From: Galerina marginata
Taxonomy: Eukaryota > Basidiomycota > Agaricomycetes > Agaricales > Galerinaceae
Assembly (NCBI GenBank): GCA_023014335.1
Contig: JAECYW010000017.1
Span: forward strand, 186,001-250,000
DNA length: 64,000 nt
Reading direction: 5' to 3'
Shown one piece after another: positions 31,148-43,405 of the stretch. Within the stretch, counting starts at the first letter, position 1; the number at the start of each line of letters is the position of its first letter. The notes below the pieces were generated by a model, which had not been told where the DNA came from, did no database searches, and saw only the letters and a program-made list of their open reading frames with translations. The position numbers and the translations under genes are program-made.

Positions 31148-33357
31148 ATGTCTCCATCCCTGCGCCGAACATCCAGCCGTACCAAGAAGGCTGCCACCAC
31201 CACCACCCTAGGGCCTGGGGACAGTCAAAAGGTTCCAACAAAGAGACCTGCAGGAAAACGTGTCCGTGAACCTGAAGATACTGTTGTTGAGCCAGAACCA
31301 GTCCCGGCGAAAAGGGCTAGGGTATCTACGACTATCCCAAATGTCCCTCCTGGCCTTCGACGATCTGGACGCAGTCCTAAGCCTATAGGTAAAGCAGTCA
31401 TAGAAAGGAGAAAACGACGAACCAAGGCGGAAATGCAGGAAGCGAGGGCAGCCATCGAAGAGGCGAAAAGGCAGAAGGAGGAAGCGGCCAGGGAAGCAAA
31501 CCGGCGTTTGGCACAGATGGATATCGACGACGACATAGCCAGGGCACAAACCGCTGCGAAGACCGTTAGAAGGCTTTCTGATGTGGAAGTAAACGACATT
31601 TCAGACCTTGATGGCGAGGACTTCATTGGATTCAATGATGTTTCTTCATCCTCATCTGACGAATCTGAACTTGTCGAAGATCTAGAGGTTAGTCACTTCA
31701 CCTCGAGCATAATCACGATACTTACCATTGCTGCTTTGATGCAGGAGAACTACAAAGCGCTTAAGAAACAGATGGAAGCGTTGGAAAAGAAGATGGGGAG
31801 TGGTGGTGGCAAGAAGAGGACTGCAGGTGGGAAGAAGTATGTCGTTATCGATAACAAATCACAAATGAAAACTGACAATCAGGTGACAGATCAACAAGAG
31901 ACACCACATATGCGTCCGGTCTTCTCCCGGACTGGAATACCCGTGCAGGTGGTTCGAAAAAATCCTCGCAAGGCATCACCATTAGTTCCGGGGGACTCGA
32001 GGACGAGGATGCTGACGCAGTTAATCCATACTCTGCTCAGAAAGTCGACTGTCCGAAGGCTCCGAAGAAAGTTATCGAAGCCGGAAAGCGAGATTTCTCA
32101 CGTCAGAACGAGGTATGTGTCTGCATACTTGACATAAAAATCAGCTAATGCTTGCTTGAGCTTGTCGCCATTGTTCCCAAGGAGGGGATAGAGCCGACCA
32201 AGCGGAATGTCCGTCCGTCCAAAGCCTATGGTAAGAAGGCTGGTGCTGCAACCAACGTGGACTTGGCCGCTACCGAAACCAAGACCAAAATTGAAGGGAG
32301 AGTCCGTGTCCCCACACGCAAACAAAAGGACGATGGCAAGAAACGCCGTGTCGTCAACCCTAATAATGTTCGAATTGACGATCTTCCGGACTTTGCAAAG
32401 GATGGGACATGGCGGAGGACATTTCTGCCAACTCTATACGACAAGTTTTTCACGTCTCGGATCCCTTCTCTCAATTTGCAAAGGGAAGCAGGGAATTCAT
32501 CTCTTTACTGCACGTTATCATGAAAGAGGTTTACCCTAGTATCGCTTACAAGGTTTCGGAAACCTCTCCCATTCATGCATTGGTAAATCCGACTTTCATG
32601 GGCCCAACATAGCTATACTAAACATTTATTGTCACAGCCTCACAGGCCTACAACAGAATCAACGAAAAAAGGTCGAACATTGGTTTTAATGCTATCAAGG
32701 TTGTTGAGAAGCATATCGGTACACTGGGTGGAGCTCAGGGCGTTCATGATTGGCTCCTCTGGGCTTCTCGTCCTGACGGCCCACTCTTCTTCAAAGAACC
32801 TGCTGCTCCTGATGCGCCTCTTAACCGCGAGGATCCTAAATATGTGGTAAGTTCAAGTGTCTTTAACTTTATGTTTGAATCAAATCTCATTCATTGCAGA
32901 AACCCGGAGGAAAGCTTCTGACCAAATTCGTTATCGAGCTTGTAGGGCCATTCCTATCCCTGAACTCCGGTTCAGCATCCATTAATGGACGCCCACGCGG
33001 TCTGATCGCTCTTGCTATGGCGGCGGTATGTATTCGCTTGTTTGTTATCGTCACGGACCAGCCCAACTGACACCCTCGCCGCCTTCAATGTAGCTCGAAC
33101 GTGCGGTGCAAATTCATCGTCAAGGCGCGGCTGACAAAGTCACCGACTTCTCAAGCGGGTCCTGGGGTTCAAAAATTGCTTCCTATTACAAAAACCTCGG
33201 AAATATTGACGAAACCCGTTGGAAGGAGCTGCTAGAGGCCTGTGTTGGTGGTAGCACAATGATGGATGACGCACAGGAAGAGTATCAAGCTAATTTGTCC
33301 TTCCTGGATCATAACCGTGCTGTGATGTTCGACTTTTCGAGCCCTGCAAAGCCTTAA
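31148..33357 (+). CDS. Companion protein of the Plavaka element, unknown function
   Basis: About seven exons. The start MSPSLRRTSSRTKKAATTTT is basic and disordered; then comes a coiled coil rich in Arg/Glu (KAEMQEARAAIEEAKRQKEE), an acidic Ser-rich patch (FNDVSSSSSDESELVEDLE) and a second helix (ENYKALKKQMEALEKKMGSG). The C-terminal half is a folded domain: DDLPDFAKDGTWRRTFLPTL, KEVYPSIAYKVSETSPIHAL, GAQGVHDWLLWASRPDGPLF, KPGGKLLTKFVIELVGPFLS and RPRGLIALAMAALERAVQIH. I recall the same domain as a recurring orphan (an unnamed DUF) in mushroom genomes, but no biochemical role. Position inside the terminal repeats, divergent from the transposase, suggests an element-encoded accessory factor, perhaps DNA-binding through its basic N-terminus; this is inference. 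No lesion is seen. Confidence 0.75.
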
Positions 33358-33510
33358 ATTCGTATTCTTGCTTAGATTGCTTATCAGTACAGCTCCTGTA
33401 ATCTTTTCTACGCTTTTTGAGACTTTTCTTCGCTTTTTTGACTTTTATCTAGCTTAAAAATACTCCTCTTTTTTTGAAAGGTGACGCGGCTTTTTCAACT
33501 TCCCACTTTC

Positions 33511-33560
33511 ACGCTTTTTTACGCTTTTTTACGCTTGCACAAGTCAAAAAAAGTAAATTG
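33511..33560. repeat. Right terminal inverted repeat of Plavaka element
   Basis: Two ACGCTTTTTT units are followed by ACGCTTGCACAAGTCAAAAA and AAGTAAATTG at the outer edge. Further subterminal CGCTTTTTTGACTT motifs sit at 33410-33455 and may be transposase-binding sites. Confidence 0.7.
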
Positions 33561-34005
33561 CGAAACTACTGATGTAAGAAAATGCTTTCTCCGGCTTATA
33601 TGCTCCTTCGACGTTTCGGTGGTTAAGCGTGCTCTGTTTTGTACGTCCGAACATCATACTTTATCCCCTTACTTAGAATCCGGTGGGCTGATGTCGCCTT
33701 AGACGATATGAGCATGACGAGTCATTATCGTTGTTTTCCAACCTACTGGATCTGAACGTGGAGGTTCACGGTGCACGGCGGGGTTCGAAGGCCCGTCGCC
33801 TTTCGTGCAGGTAGATTTTGACCATTACTCAAGGCTTGGTCACAGCTGGTACAGAAGAATATGAGAATCTCATATGATAGCTCAGTAGCAGCGGAAGGGG
33901 TAGGGACCCTCGTCCAGATTTTAGATTTTGAACGAAACACTTTCCGCCAAACACAAGATAGTCATTGGTCCAAATAGCGTTATGGAGGTCATATGGCTGC
34001 CGCCG
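33561..34005. other. Intergenic
   Basis: Outside the Plavaka right end and downstream of the minus-strand gene. The minus ORF 33743-33940 is unsupported. Confidence 0.4.
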
Positions 34006-35926
34006 TCAATATACTCTATCAACCTCCAGTAATTCTAGTGCAGGCCCTGCATTGAGCTCTCTCTTCTGGATTTCATCCAGTTCCTTATACCATTCCTCAT
34101 CATAGAAGTTGATAGGTAAATTGGGCGGCGCGTTCCTCGAAGTATCAGTCGCATTAACCCTTCGCTTGCGTGTCCTTGGAGGGTTGCCTGGCCTTGTGCT
34201 GTTGTAGGCAGTCGTAATGTTACGGTCTCTGTCGATCCAAATCATCCTCGCAGTTAATGACCTTCGACGCCACCCCATACTCTTTACCCAATATACTAGC
34301 CTGCCATCCTCAACATCACTTTCATCAGAACTCATACCCCCAGCTCCCAATTTGTCAAGGATGTCATCCAAATGGTCCCAAATGATCTTGGCCTCACCTC
34401 TCTGCACCATTCCATTCTGGACGGTTATTTTACTCCGTGTATCAAATCTCTGGACAAACTGTCAGGGCCTTTTCCACGCCAAAGCATATTTCTTACTTCG
34501 TTTCGTCGCGTGTTGCGCCTTTGCTCTTTGAGAATATGGAGATCTTTAGCCAGAAGACGTCGATCTGCATCTCTATTTGTTTCGCCAGGAAGTTTCGCGC
34601 GTTGCTTGACCTTCCTCCGAAGCCTTTCAAGCCTACCCATAAACATCTTGCAAACTTCATCTTGTTCATCTTGGTCCTCGATAGGGTACTGCTTTGTGTA
34701 TTCCCCCATAAACAGGACAAGTAGGGCGTGATTCCATGGGCCTTTGAGGTTCGCCCAATCCGGGGAGTAAGGAGCAGCAGGGCCGGGGCCTACTTCATCT
34801 TCATAGGCTTGAATCTCTGCCTCGGGGGCTGGGTTCTTGAGGGGCATATCGTTATCGCATGAGATGTCAAAAAACTTGTTCATAGCCGTGCGAACCAATT
34901 TCTACTCTCCTGAGTTGGTCACAGCCTGCAGATCACAAATGATGTCTTACCAATCTTTCAGTGTGATCTGGAGTCGAGACCCGCTGAGGTGGAAGTTTGA
35001 ATTGACGAGGCCTAAGAGTTCCGTATTTTGCTGTTCGTGAGGGTTTCGCGGCCGACATCTGGTTGGCCAAGTTTGTGACACAACCGGTTAGTTGCAAAAT
35101 CGCTCTTTCCAGCGACTCGACCTTGAGATATTCAGCAGCCAACATAATTCATCTTTCATCACAACGTACTTGGGTGTCTGGAGGCTGAGATGAGTGCAAG
35201 TTTGGACTTTCTGGAGAAACAGCGTGAATATTCTGGGACGGCTGAAAAATGTTTGGATTGCTGGGAGCGCCTGCATTGGGGGACGCAAACGAAGGTCCAA
35301 CAATAGCTTTCCTCGGCTTCAGCCTGAGAGCTGGTCCACCGCCAATGGTCGATTTCGGAAACCTAGAGGCCAAGTTACCCAAAAGTTCCTTCTGCTGAAA
35401 GCTCTGGGAATTGTTCAAATTAAAAGCGCAAATAGAGAAGTTTACCTGGTCCGGATCGCCCTCACCCTCATCGTCTGCGTCATGTCCGTAGTCGCGTTGC
35501 TTTCCCTGCTGGCTCGTGGTAGGAATCTGCATGCGCGCGCCTTGATCATGATTGGGACGTCGGTCGACTTTGAAGACTTCAGCAAGCTTGTCTTCGGCTT
35601 CCTTGGCCCGCTTTCTTGCGTCTTGCATCATAGCTTCCAACTCTTGGTTTTTCTTCCATAACTCTTCCACCTCGAGTTTGAGGTTAGCGGTGATCGCACG
35701 ATAAATCCCAACGTGCATACCTTTGAGACCATATCTTGAATAGAGTATCCCTACAACCACGAGCATGAGTATTTGCTAGCAAATCAGATTCAAGATCGCT
35801 TACCTCGTTTAGCTGTTGGGCTACCTGGTCCATTTCCACGTCTTCACGATCGACATGGTCGTCCTCCAAGTTACGGCGGTACATGCCGTCAACGGTCGAC
35901 GGCTCTGAGTACGGAGGACACGACAT
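34006..35926 (-). CDS. Multi-exon orphan protein of a repeated mushroom family
   Basis: It starts MSCPPYSEPSTVDGMYRRNL at 35926. Exon 2 holds a long coiled coil (LEVEELWKKNQELEAMMQDA, then RKRAKEAEDKLAEVFK). A Gln/Pro-rich linker follows, then a conserved-looking helical domain: DISCDNDMPLKNPAPEAEIQ, SPDWANLKGPWNHALLVLFM, RLERLRRKVKQRAKLPGETN, HILKEQRRNTRRNEVRNM. The last exon reads GAGGMSSDESDVEDGRLVYW, WRRRSLTARMIWIDRDR and LPINFYDEEWYKELDEIQKR, ending before 34006. The MSSDES...NFYDEEW pattern recalls a high-copy orphan family in Agaricomycetes, probably spread with transposons; no function is known to me. Exon joins were not all checked. Confidence 0.6.
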
Positions 35927-36128
35927 AGGTGTGGTGGCTCATTTATAGGCTTCTTGCTGTGATGCAAGATTCTGGTCGAGTCAGCGCGCCAGACTCTGAC
36001 ATCTCACTCACCGCAGAATTGACTCACGTCGACTAGTGGGTCCCACGATTGTGAATCGGAGTTCCTGTCCCACGGAAAACAAATGACTATCTTCAATTCC
36101 GCGAAACCGAGAAGAGTGCTCATGTATC

Positions 36129-36911
36129 ATGACTCAATTTGATGAACCTGGGCGAAGTCTCCTCTTATATGGTTGTATAGCTCATTCTTGTATCACTCAA
36201 GTGAGACCTCTTTCCGCTCTCAACTGCTGTCACTCCTCAATGCACCTCCAACCGCCAAACACGAGCACAAGTACCATCTATGCTGTTTGCCCCGATTGCC
36301 GCTGTAGCTACATTCACAAACCAACATATATAGAAGGCTCTTTGGTAGCAGAGTACCCGCCATACTGCGCGAATGGTCCTTCCTGTGGCATGTCTCTCAT
36401 CGAACCTCAATTTATCAATGGCGATATACTTCAAGTTCCCGTCAAGACCTTTACATATTATGACCTCAACTCTCAGGGTTGGCTATCAACCATACTTTTG
36501 CATCCAGGGAGCGAAGAGCTCATGGATAGTGCGTGGAAGAAGATGAACGCAAGTTCGACGGAATATATGAGCAGGATTTTCGACCACGATTTTTTAATAC
36601 CTGACGACAAGAGGTTATCCATAAACATTGCCCTCAGGCTTCCTCCGGGCACGTTTCTTCATCGCAACGTAATACGACGTTTACAAAGATATATTCGCCA
36701 ATTTGGTTGCATCTATTTCTTGCTACTCTTGTGGCTGATAGGTGTGCTTGGATCAATTGGTATGAGTTTTAAAAGTGGTATGTTTGATTACTTTCTTGAT
36801 GTCCGAAACTTGACCGCGTATTGGTCGCATTACACACAGAGCAATTCGGGGTCAACGAAGACAAATGTAATGGGCAAAGGCAATGAAAAAAACTCCACCC
36901 TGGGACAGTAG
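36129..36911 (+). pseudogene. Truncated Tnp2 transposase relic
   Basis: The reading carries STIYAVCPDCRCSYIHKPTY, EGSLVAEYPPYCANGPSC, LQVPVKTFTYYDLNSQGWLS and HPGSEELMDSAWKKMNASS. These align in order with STIYAVCPDPGCHRNYKPTY, GCPIAEYPKHCS, IEVPIKPFVSFDFKDWVASL and GYEDLMDAAWTKGSASP of the intact transposase at 20059. After DDKRLSINIA the frame leaves the family and ends in an unrelated hydrophobic stretch, so only the Cys-cluster region survives and the catalytic core is gone. It diverges clearly from the intact copy, so it is an older or different lineage. Confidence 0.85.
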
Positions 36912-37256
36912 CTTGCAATCATTCGAGTATCCTTTTCGAAAATACGTACTTTTTTGTTCCTGTTAAGAGAGAAGAGAATCAGGACAAGGCCGATAGTACA
37001 AGTAGTCACCCTGAGCGAGGGTACTTACCGCCGAAGGCACTCAACGAACTTGAACCAGCGGCTCGATTCATTCTCACTTATTATTTATACGATGTGGCAG
37101 TTCATCCAAAGTAGGCTGAATGGGGATTTTTTTTTTTGAAATCGATGGACTAGTACTATCGTGCTACAAGTAATTTAGTACTAAGACGCACGAGTATCGC
37201 GCCCGAGATGAGCCAGGCCTGAGAAGTGCTGCTGTTGCCGTACTTAAGCTTTCTGG
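36912..37256. other. Intergenic
   Basis: No gene is recognised. There is a poly-T run at about 37127-37137. Confidence 0.4.
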
Positions 37257-37317
37257 AATAAATACACGCAAACAGTCCACTCGCACTCACGAGCCAAATG
37301 TTTGCATGTATTTTGAT
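37257..37317. repeat. Palindromic hairpin repeat, copy C
   Basis: A 61-bp imperfect palindrome from ATAAATACACGCAAACAG to TTTGCATGTATTTTGAT, with ACTCGCACTCACGAGC at the centre. Its right arm matches copy B over about 24 bp. Confidence 0.8.
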
Positions 37318-37402
37318 CAATCGACTTGCACTTCTTATCTATAACAACTGCGGATTATAGTTCTCCATCCCGATTCCTGAAGAAGATCCTGAAATAACCC
37401 GA

Positions 37403-38500
37403 TGTCCTCCTTGAATTCCTCTCTCTACTCAGGTGTCGTTGGTGGCCGCGTTCATTTCCGACAGCTCTTGAACCACGAACCGTCGAACTTCTGGCTAAGG
37501 AGGAAAAAATTGACAATGCATCCTGCTTGGTACGTGAATTCCGTCAAATGTCGACTTGCAGTTTAAAATTTTTAATTCTTAGGAAAATGATGCAAAGGAT
37601 ATCGATCCTATGCCTGCTGAACCTGACGTCCCACATCCTAAGGCGCCTACTCCCCCACGTTTTGCTCCTCCGCCTACGAGGAGTGGTCATGCACGTAAAT
37701 TTCCTGGAAAGTTCACGGATTTTTTGCCAAATTCGACGACTCGTCTTCCTCACCTCCCAGAACGTGAATCCCCCGGCACCAAAACCAGCACCTAAACGTC
37801 AGGAATATTCGCCCGAACCCATTGCTGCATCTCCTGAACCGGAACCAGGTGTTTTCAGAACACGGCCAAACGAGGTTGGCCTCTATCGCGTTTACGCCTC
37901 GTATCCTACCAAGGAAATTGATGACAACGATAACCTTGACGATTTATGCGACTCCCCTGGACTGGCAACCGCCCAGAGCTCTATGTAATCAAAGCCGTTG
38001 GTGGAAGGCCATGGGTGTTACTCCAAGTCATGAAAGCCGTGGAATTTTTGCCTCATTTACGAACGCTACAGTTTTCCGGATTCTCAACTGGTTTTACTCC
38101 GGGTCAAACTTGAAATCCGTCGGAGAGCTCAATCGACTGGTCAACGATGTCATTCTTGCTGAGGACTTCGACCGCGAACACCTTAAGGATTTCAGCACTA
38201 AACGAGAACTACAGCGGCTTGATAACGACGACAAGAAATCCTCACCTTTCGCAGAAGAGAATGGGTGGAAGACGGCAACGGTAAAAATCCCTCTTCCTGC
38301 AGAGCTCGTTAAACATCGGTCAGAAGCAGATGCGCCCATCTTGGAGGTTCCGAATGTCCACCACCGCAGTCTCGTTGAAGTAATCACCACTGCATTCAAG
38401 GACAAAACGGCCGCACAGCTTCATCTCACACCGTTTCGTTTGTTCTGGAAGCCGACCCCAGATAGTGTCATTACCGAACTGCATACGCTTGGTTTCTGAC
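37403..38500 (+). pseudogene. Frameshifted N-terminal relic of a Plavaka transposase
   Basis: After a short first exon, the second starts ENDAKDIDPMPAEPDV and carries RSGHARKFPGKFTDFLPNST, typical of Plavaka N-termini. EVGLYRVYASYPTKEIDDND and LDDLCDSPGLATAQS follow, and that frame stops at about 37986. The sequence continues in another frame with FASFTNATVFRILNWFYSGS, GELNRLVNDVILAEDFDREH, FSTKRELQRLDNDDKKSS and LTPFRLFWKPTPDSVITEL, ending at 38500. The downstream catalytic region is missing altogether. The fragment belongs to a different Plavaka subtype from the intact element at 27564-33560, which has a C2H2 start instead. Not mobile. Confidence 0.85.
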
Positions 38501-38608
38501 TGTTTGATCGAAGCCTTCTACTGCAGATTAAATCACAAGTGAGAGGTGCCGTTTTTCGCGGTCTTGCTGATCAAGACAGGAAAATACGCACACTCTCAGT
38601 GAGTTGCT

Positions 38609-40250
38609 ATGCCTCCATCATTCGACGTTCTCATTCGGCATTTACAGGCTCATACTCTACCCTCAATTGCCAACTCCGATTGGCCAGATGAATACCTCGG
38701 ATCTCTTGACTTCATTAGTTTGCTCTCATCGGGCTCGCCTGCTTCAGTACATGGCGCCATGCAGGTGTTCACGGGGTTCATCAAGTCAGATTTGACTGAA
38801 GATCAAATTCTTCCTGTTCTTCGCGAACTTCTCCCTGTCCTCCTTCGCATTCTTGGTTCACCAGAGGTCTTGTTCGCGTGGTCGGGTGTCTCATGTGTGG
38901 TCGCTGTAGTATTCAGCGCCTACCTGCGCACGAAGGGCGTCTGTGTTCCGACAGCGTGTAACTATACCCCAGGGCCTGCCTCTGCTTATTCGCGTCGTGG
39001 ATGGATTCAACGGCGGATTGGGGCTGGATGGCGATGCTCTGTCGTATCCGTGGTCACGGATCGGCACCCGCAAGCCGTGAAAGAGGCGATCGCATCTGTA
39101 CTACCTGTCTGGTTAGAAGCGTTCAAGGTTTTACTGAACATTGGTCCACTTCAAGATATCTCTAACAACTCTAATTGGGATAGGCTGACCGTCAGGATCC
39201 AAATTTTTAAGGTACCAACCATCGGATTTTTGTTACTAGATATTCTAATTCAGTTCTGCTCAACCCCAGACGCTCGACACGCTGCATACCTCTTTTCCCA
39301 GAGCCCTTGTGCCTTACCTGTCTGAACTTATGACGGCGCCTCTCAACCACCTGTGCGTTTTCTATCCGATCTTTCTGACTTATTATCTGACTGCAACGGA
39401 ATCGGTGCCGAATACATCAGAGGATGCCCAACTGTTATGCCCCATCATCGATTTTCTAGCCGCTGCGGTCCGAGGGGGTAAGAGTTCAGAATGGGTTGCA
39501 GACAAGAATATACAAGCTGTGGTTTCGTCTGTCTTCGCATTCGTGCAGATGACCGACGTAGCTGTAACATTTAAACCATTATTCACAATTATAAAGCTTA
39601 GGTTCTGTTCTTTGGGTGGATACATGGGCAAATAACGCAAATGATTTTGTTGCCCAGAAGAAGATGTATGGCGTTAGGGTTGCTGGATTTAACCTTCTTG
39701 CTGTACGCCTCTTTTTCATCACTGTTTGGTCCTTTCTTACGTAGCTCATTCTTTCACCCGTCATTGATAGAGCGCGCTCCAGTCCAAACTACCAGGTCAA
39801 TTCAGGTTAACATTAAACAGGTTATATCATCTGAGCAAGGCCGCCATTCTGGGGATAACGATTCGTAAATAATTCAAGGATTCGAGTACTACGATTATTC
39901 ACCCTTTATCGTTACAGCTAGCTGCCTCTTGAGGCAGCACTCGCAGCCGTTGGTTCCCAAGCAGAGTCAGTTTCAGACTGCATCGAGGATGAACAAGAAT
40001 CAGGTCGGACGAAGCCTATCGATATTGGCTATTTTCTTGCCAACGTTATTCCTCCGATTCTGAGCTTACAGGGTACAGTTTCAAGATTTACGTTGAAATG
40101 TTACGCTCCTACGCTAAAGCATTTAACAGACTTCCCTTTCTTACAAGGAAGGGTTTCATTTTCGCCAGTCAATATGCAAAGGTCTTGCCACTTCAATCGG
40201 CCGGTCATTACCTAGAAGCCGCCATACCCTCTAAGAGCTTCAAGCTCTGG
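38609..40250 (+). pseudogene. Importin-9 / Kap114-like pseudogene fragment
   Basis: Reading in several frames: MPPSFDVLIRHLQAHTLPSI and LTEDQILPVLRELLPVLLRI; then, after damage, PQAVKEAIASVLPVWLEAFK and LLNIGPLQDISNNSNWDRLT; YLTATESVPNTSEDAQLL; SSEWVADKNIQAVVSSVFAF; VQTTRSIQVNIKQVISS; and KPIDIGYFLANVIPPILSL. This order and style match the N-terminal half of importin-9 (Kap114 in yeast), the nuclear import receptor for histones and TBP. Frameshifts or stops occur near 38940, 39310, 39630 and 39870, and after 40110 the reading breaks up. Intron-like GT...AG gaps remain, so the copy came from DNA duplication. The intact source gene is not in the window. The adjacent Plavaka relic suggests transposon-associated capture, which is inference. 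Confidence 0.8.
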
Positions 40251-41268
40251 ATTTTCAGATAATCAAACGGGATGGACGATAGGTGTACATTGCTTGTATC
40301 AAAGGGCTCGTTCTTCTGAATGCTCCACAGAACCGATTGGCCGTAGTAGGCCAACGATCCAAAGTAAGACAAAGCGGCTGAGCGCGCCTTTTTTACCATC
40401 AGAGACGAAGGTAGCAAATGCCAAGTATATCAGTTACGAGTCTCTTTGAAGCCACTCCAACGCCGACGCGCCGCGCCGCGGCTTCTCGTGACGAGTTTCC
40501 GTCCGCTTTCGGGGCGTACAAGACTTTAGGCAACGTCGCTGTTCCGGCCCTGTGGGATGTTGGGATGTGCTGAAAAAGAATACAGTATGTATCTTTCTAT
40601 ATTTCCTTAACCTATGCTAACTAATCAATCCCCTTTAGTTATGAGGCTCTCTGGACCGATGTGGTCCTTGACCTGCCCAACTTCTAATCGACGATTCGCG
40701 TATGCCACCCCTATGATTGCCTTGTTCTGACTGCCGCCACTCTCTTGATTAACGCGCTCGCGTTTGGACCTTCCCCCGACGCCGACTTTTTGTCGAAGTT
40801 CCTGTTGTCACCACGTGTGCTGCTGACGGGAGTCGCCAGGAAGTCCCTCGTCCCCCCTTTGCGACTCGCTTCAGCGCGCTGTCTGTTTTGTTTTGGAGAC
40901 ACCAGTTCTGTCTCGCTATCTGTTTATTTAAAATACAGAAGATACTTTCTTCAGAGATGTATTGGAAAGTCTCGTCAAAATGTGATACTTTGTGAGTTTT
41001 TGAGTCCTCGTGATATTTTGAGGTTCTGTGATACTTTGCAAGACTTTGTGAGACTTCGTAAGTCCGGTGAGACTTGATACCCAGCAGAATTTCGGCATAT
41101 ATACCCGCTAGCTTCTCAGGAAACGCCGCAAGTCGATCTTCACTCGTTTCATCGTCGAGGCCGCGTTTCTTACTGGATATCGATCGCAGATGATCCCGTA
41201 GTACATAGTGCAAGCGCTGTGAATGGTGCTAATTACGGTCGAGGACGTTTAAGTTAGTCGCCCAATTA
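40251..41268. other. Gene-poor stretch
   Basis: No supported gene. 40970-41075 is a degenerate tandem based on gtgatactttgtgag. The ORFs at 40711-41213 overlap on both strands and show no homology. Confidence 0.4.
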
Positions 41269-41332
41269 CTGGTCAGCGCCTCGCCCAGCGACGTCCGACT
41301 CGCTGAGCGACTGGTCAGCGCCTCGCTCAGCG
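41269..41332. repeat. Tandem repeat, about 42-bp unit
   Basis: CTGGTCAGCGCCTCGC followed by C or T and CAGCG occurs twice, starting at about 41269 and at 41311. The spacer contains the complementary CGCTGAGCGAC, so the array can also fold on itself. Confidence 0.7.
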
Positions 41333-41965
41333 CGCGATTCGTTTTGACATGAAATTTAGACTTCTGCAAAACGCTCCATTTTCCCGAATTTTTTTCACGT
41401 GACTTTTGCCATCCATTTTGCACATCCTACTAATTTCGGAATTTTGCCTCTCATTCTGCTACTTCGTTAAAAATGGGTAGAATATATAATTTTACCAATC
41501 TTTTGGTCCCGTGGAAATACAAAATTCTACTTGGTAGGAAATTTTAGGTGAAACTTTACATTTTCCAATGTAGGAAATGAGAGAGAAATGTTCCATTTTG
41601 AGTAAGGCAATATTTAATTCTAAACCTAACATTTTGCAAACATTCTGCATTAAGCAAATTGAAAGATATTGATTACATTTTGCCAGTTCGAAAATTCTTG
41701 TCAAAATTTAAACAACGTGCAATGGATTTTGCATCCCCGTCAAAATAATTGGGCCGCGGCAGTGATCCTTTGTGCTCGGGAAGACGACCTTTGTACTTGG
41801 TCATGTGATCCGATAGTTAGTTTCCATTGATTTGTTTGTAGATTGATCAGAAGTTGGTCAATCGAACAATGAATTAATGTAAGGCCTTTCACTTTTTCCT
41901 TACACCACATCCCCCCCCTTCAATCGCCTCCACTCCAAAGCCCTTTTGTCTGTTACACAGCTTTC
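41333..41965. other. Intergenic, PKA promoter region
   Basis: An AT-rich stretch with many attttgc/gcaaaat words. A CT-rich tract ending catcccccccccttcaat at about 41909-41924 probably belongs to the PKA promoter or leader. Confidence 0.4.

Positions 41966-43405
<1,440 letters not shown>

Larger units (their letters stand above)
27564..33560. mobile_element. Two-gene Plavaka-type DNA transposon, about 6 kb
   Basis: The two ends, read outward, share AACAAGTCAAAAAA (left) / CACAAGTCAAAAAA (right) and then AAGTAAATTG, preceded inward by repeated CGCTTTTT motifs. The left end adds a 16-bp arm that makes a near-perfect palindrome. Between them lie an intact-looking minus-strand Plavaka transposase and a divergent plus-strand companion gene, with a shared promoter gap at 30920-31147. 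Target-site duplications were not found by eye, so the exact outer limits are uncertain by some tens of bases. Confidence 0.7.

Noticed and set aside
41258..41755. Possible MITE with CGCCCAATTA / TAATTGGGCC ends
   Set aside because: The terminal match is only about 9-10 bp and no target duplication was found.
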